A DNA stretch of 64,000 bases from Microbulbifer pacificus (GTDB lineage: Bacteria > Pseudomonadota > Gammaproteobacteria > Pseudomonadales > Cellvibrionaceae), in assembly GCF_033723955.1 (NCBI RefSeq), contig NZ_CP137555.1, positions 2,472,001 to 2,536,000 on the forward strand, written 5' to 3'. Positions 62,444 to 64,000 of this stretch are shown piece by piece. The position numbers and the translations under genes were made by a program. The notes under the pieces were generated by a model that did no database searches, had not been told where the DNA came from, and saw nothing but the letters and a program-made list of their open reading frames with translations. Every line of letters begins with the position of its first letter. Position 1 is the first letter of the stretch.

Positions 62444-64000
62444 TCAGGAAAACTCAAAAATCGCGATGCTGCCGGTAGTCATACTGCGCTGATGCAGGGT
62501 GACGTTGCGGGTCTGGCCGGCGGCGACAATGTCCACGCTGTCGCCGCTCTGGAACAGCGGGGTGGGCAGTACCAGCTCCGGGGGCAATCCCGCGTTGCCG
62601 GTGAGCAGCCCTGCCATCGGGCCGGTGCGGCGCCCGTCTTTAGTGTACCGGTGTACCCGCACCGCACTGGTGTAGCCGCCGAGAAGTTCCACGCCCACGC
62701 GGCACTGGTCCGGCAGTCCGTAATGCCAGCGCACCAGCGCCACTTCCCAGCGCTCCTTTACCTGCACGGCGATAAGGTCGCCACTGTGCAGGCGTCCCTG
62801 GATGTCCGGTGGCAACCGCAGGCCAGCACCGTTGTCACTGGTATTGAGCAAGGTCGCGGGGATTGGCTGGTAGCGCTTCTGTACGCGCGCGTTATCGGTC
62901 TGGCGCGCGGTGGAGGGGGCGCTGGGCAGTGCGCTGGAATACGCATCCGGGACCGACACCTCGTAGTCTTTGAGCGCGCGACCGGTGTGGAAGTCGATCG
63001 AGCCCACCTCCATCACCAGGTTTTTGCTGCGGGACGCACTGTCCCGGGTATCGAAAGCTGCAACCAACTCCGGGGCCACTTCGTCGCCCTGTTTCAGGTG
63101 GTGGCAGATAGCGCTGATGCCGAGGATCACCTCGCAGCGGATATCCACCGGGGTGCGCTGGTCACTGCGGCCTTTTTCCCCCGCCCACAGGCCCTGCACC
63201 CGGCTCAACAAGTCCGGCGACAGCTTGCCGGGTCGTCGCAGGCGTCGCTGCAGCTGTCGCAGGGGGGCAGTCAGGTCGATGGACCAGCCGAATGGCGCGG
63301 TGAAATGTTTCAGGTCCACCCGGGTGTGTTGCAGGCGCACGGCGGGAATGGGCGCCTGGTCGAGCCTCAGGTTCGCCAGTAGGCTCCGGACCGCAGGGTT
63401 GATCTGATCCTGCAGTCTCGCGCCCGAGGCCCAGCGCGCACAGCAGGACCACAGCTGGCGCTGGTCTTCAACCGTGAGTTGCAGGGGGTTCGCACTGGCG
63501 AACAGCGCGGACTGCAGGTAGGGCTGGATGACCTTTTCCCCGCGGGTAAAGCGGTTGGCGCTGGCCCGGGTGCGCGCCAGCGGGTCCAAAACCCTGCGCT
63601 GGTCCAACTGCTGCTCGCGGGCCAGCTGCACCAGCTGCTGCATACGGCTCCAGCCGCTTTTGGGGGTGGCGAGATAGAAGTGGCTGCTGATCTGCACCAG
63701 GCTGCGGTAACTGTCGATACCACGGTGCAGTGCGCGAGCCAGGTGCCGGCGGAAAAACAGTGTGTGCGGCTCTTCCGATACCAATTGCAGGCAAACACTG
63801 GTGTAGGCCAGCGCCTGGTGTTGAAACAGGATCGCGGCGATGAGCAGGTCGCGGCGCTGCTCCTGGGGGTGTGGTCCGGAGCCGCCGCTGTCGGCAGTGG
63901 CCCGCGTCAAGGCATCGCAGTGGGCGGCCACGATCGGGCGCAATACCTCGAGGCTCGCCAGGCGCAGGCGCGCTGGCGCGTTCCAGCGGGTTATTTCCGC
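62444..64000 (-). CDS. PilZ-like C-terminal domain protein next to fimX (5' end cut)
   Basis: The frame is open to the window edge at 64000; the apparent TTG at 63943 is internal. 518 codons are visible. The first two-thirds are helical and unrecognised. The C-terminal ~130 residues (QKRYQPIPATLLNTSDNGAGL, then VALVRWHYGLPDQCRVGVELLGG) resemble a PilZ-type beta-barrel, which binds c-di-GMP in some proteins; the usual RxxxR motif is only partly kept. A hypothetical gene in the same position flanks fimX in Pseudomonas. It probably works with FimX in c-di-GMP signalling. Confidence 0.68.
   Translation of the reverse strand, partial: AEITRWNAPARLRLASLEVLRPIVAAHCDALTRATADSGGSGPHPQEQRRDLLIAAILFQHQALAYTSVCLQLVSEEPHTLFFRRHLARALHRGIDSYRSLVQISSHFYLATPKSGWSRMQQLVQLAREQQLDQRRVLDPLARTRASANRFTRGEKVIQPYLQSALFASANPLQLTVEDQRQLWSCCARWASGARLQDQINPAVRSLLANLRLDQAPIPAVRLQHTRVDLKHFTAPFGWSIDLTAPLRQLQRRLRRPGKLSPDLLSRVQGLWAGEKGRSDQRTPVDIRCEVILGISAICHHLKQGDEVAPELVAAFDTRDSASRSKNLVMEVGSIDFHTGRALKDYEVSVPDAYSSALPSAPSTARQTDNARVQKRYQPIPATLLNTSDNGAGLRLPPDIQGRLHSGDLIAVQVKERWEVALVRWHYGLPDQCRVGVELLGGYTSAVRVHRYTKDGRRTGPMAGLLTGNAGLPPELVLPTPLFQSGDSVDIVAAGQTRNVTLHQRSMTTGSIAIFEFS

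Overview
The window looks like a piece of a marine gammaproteobacterial chromosome related to Microbulbifer and other Cellvibrionales. It is GC-rich, the housekeeping gene order resembles Pseudomonas, and there are many TonB receptors and lipoproteins. This placement is inferred from gene content and order, not from a phylogenetic marker.

Layout. (1) 1-5563 is a rightward cluster cut by the window edge: an HzsA-related protein with two CxxCH haem motifs, an SH3/beta-barrel protein, a second beta-barrel, a TlpA-type thioredoxin, a DUF4266 lipoprotein with a Gly/Cys tail, and a DUF3570 protein. It reads as one uncharacterised envelope redox or metal system. (2) 5740-8399 holds rlmJ, a coiled-coil periplasmic protein, a LysE-type exporter and a DUF924 gene. 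(3) 8541-19517 is a less GC-rich accessory region ending at tRNA-Phe. It holds a DUF429-like gene, an orphan, a PD-(D/E)XK/DUF4268 protein, an XRE regulator and a full type IC restriction locus hsdM-hsdS-prrC-hsdR. The prrC gene encodes a latent anticodon nuclease with its catalytic Arg-Glu-His spacing intact, and hsdS carries three 12-bp TAEL repeats. (4) 19518-26024 has tRNA-Phe, yggX, mutY, an AsmA-family gene, a ZnuD-like TonB receptor with His/Glu-rich segments and a small His-rich partner.

(5) 26177-37841 is core genome: hisBHAF, a DUF6316 gene, ctpA-envC-gpmI (leftward), rhodanese-grxC-secB (rightward, with a sigma-32-like site before secB), a thioesterase, an SDR and smrA. (6) 37842-40043 has an intergenic structured repeat, a possible small RNA with a strong terminator, and three small lipoproteins. 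(7) 40044-49856 is a regulated catabolic cluster: TonB receptor, SSS-type hybrid sensor kinase, MFS transporter, HSL-type esterase, NarL-type response regulator and 3-hydroxybutyrate dehydrogenase. A shared 15-bp motif lies in two of its control regions. (8) 49967-64000 has two Tyr/His-rich lipoproteins, an AhpA/YtjB-like gene divergent from serB, an RND pump with adaptor, an M1 aminopeptidase, fimX and a truncated gene next to fimX.

The strongest points for a second look are the Prr-type suicide module nested in the restriction operon, the TAEL repeats in hsdS, the HzsA/DUF4266/DUF3570 cluster, the shared palindromic motif of the hydroxybutyrate cluster, and a family of intergenic repeats whose cores are conserved while their flanking arms differ in sequence but stay self-complementary.
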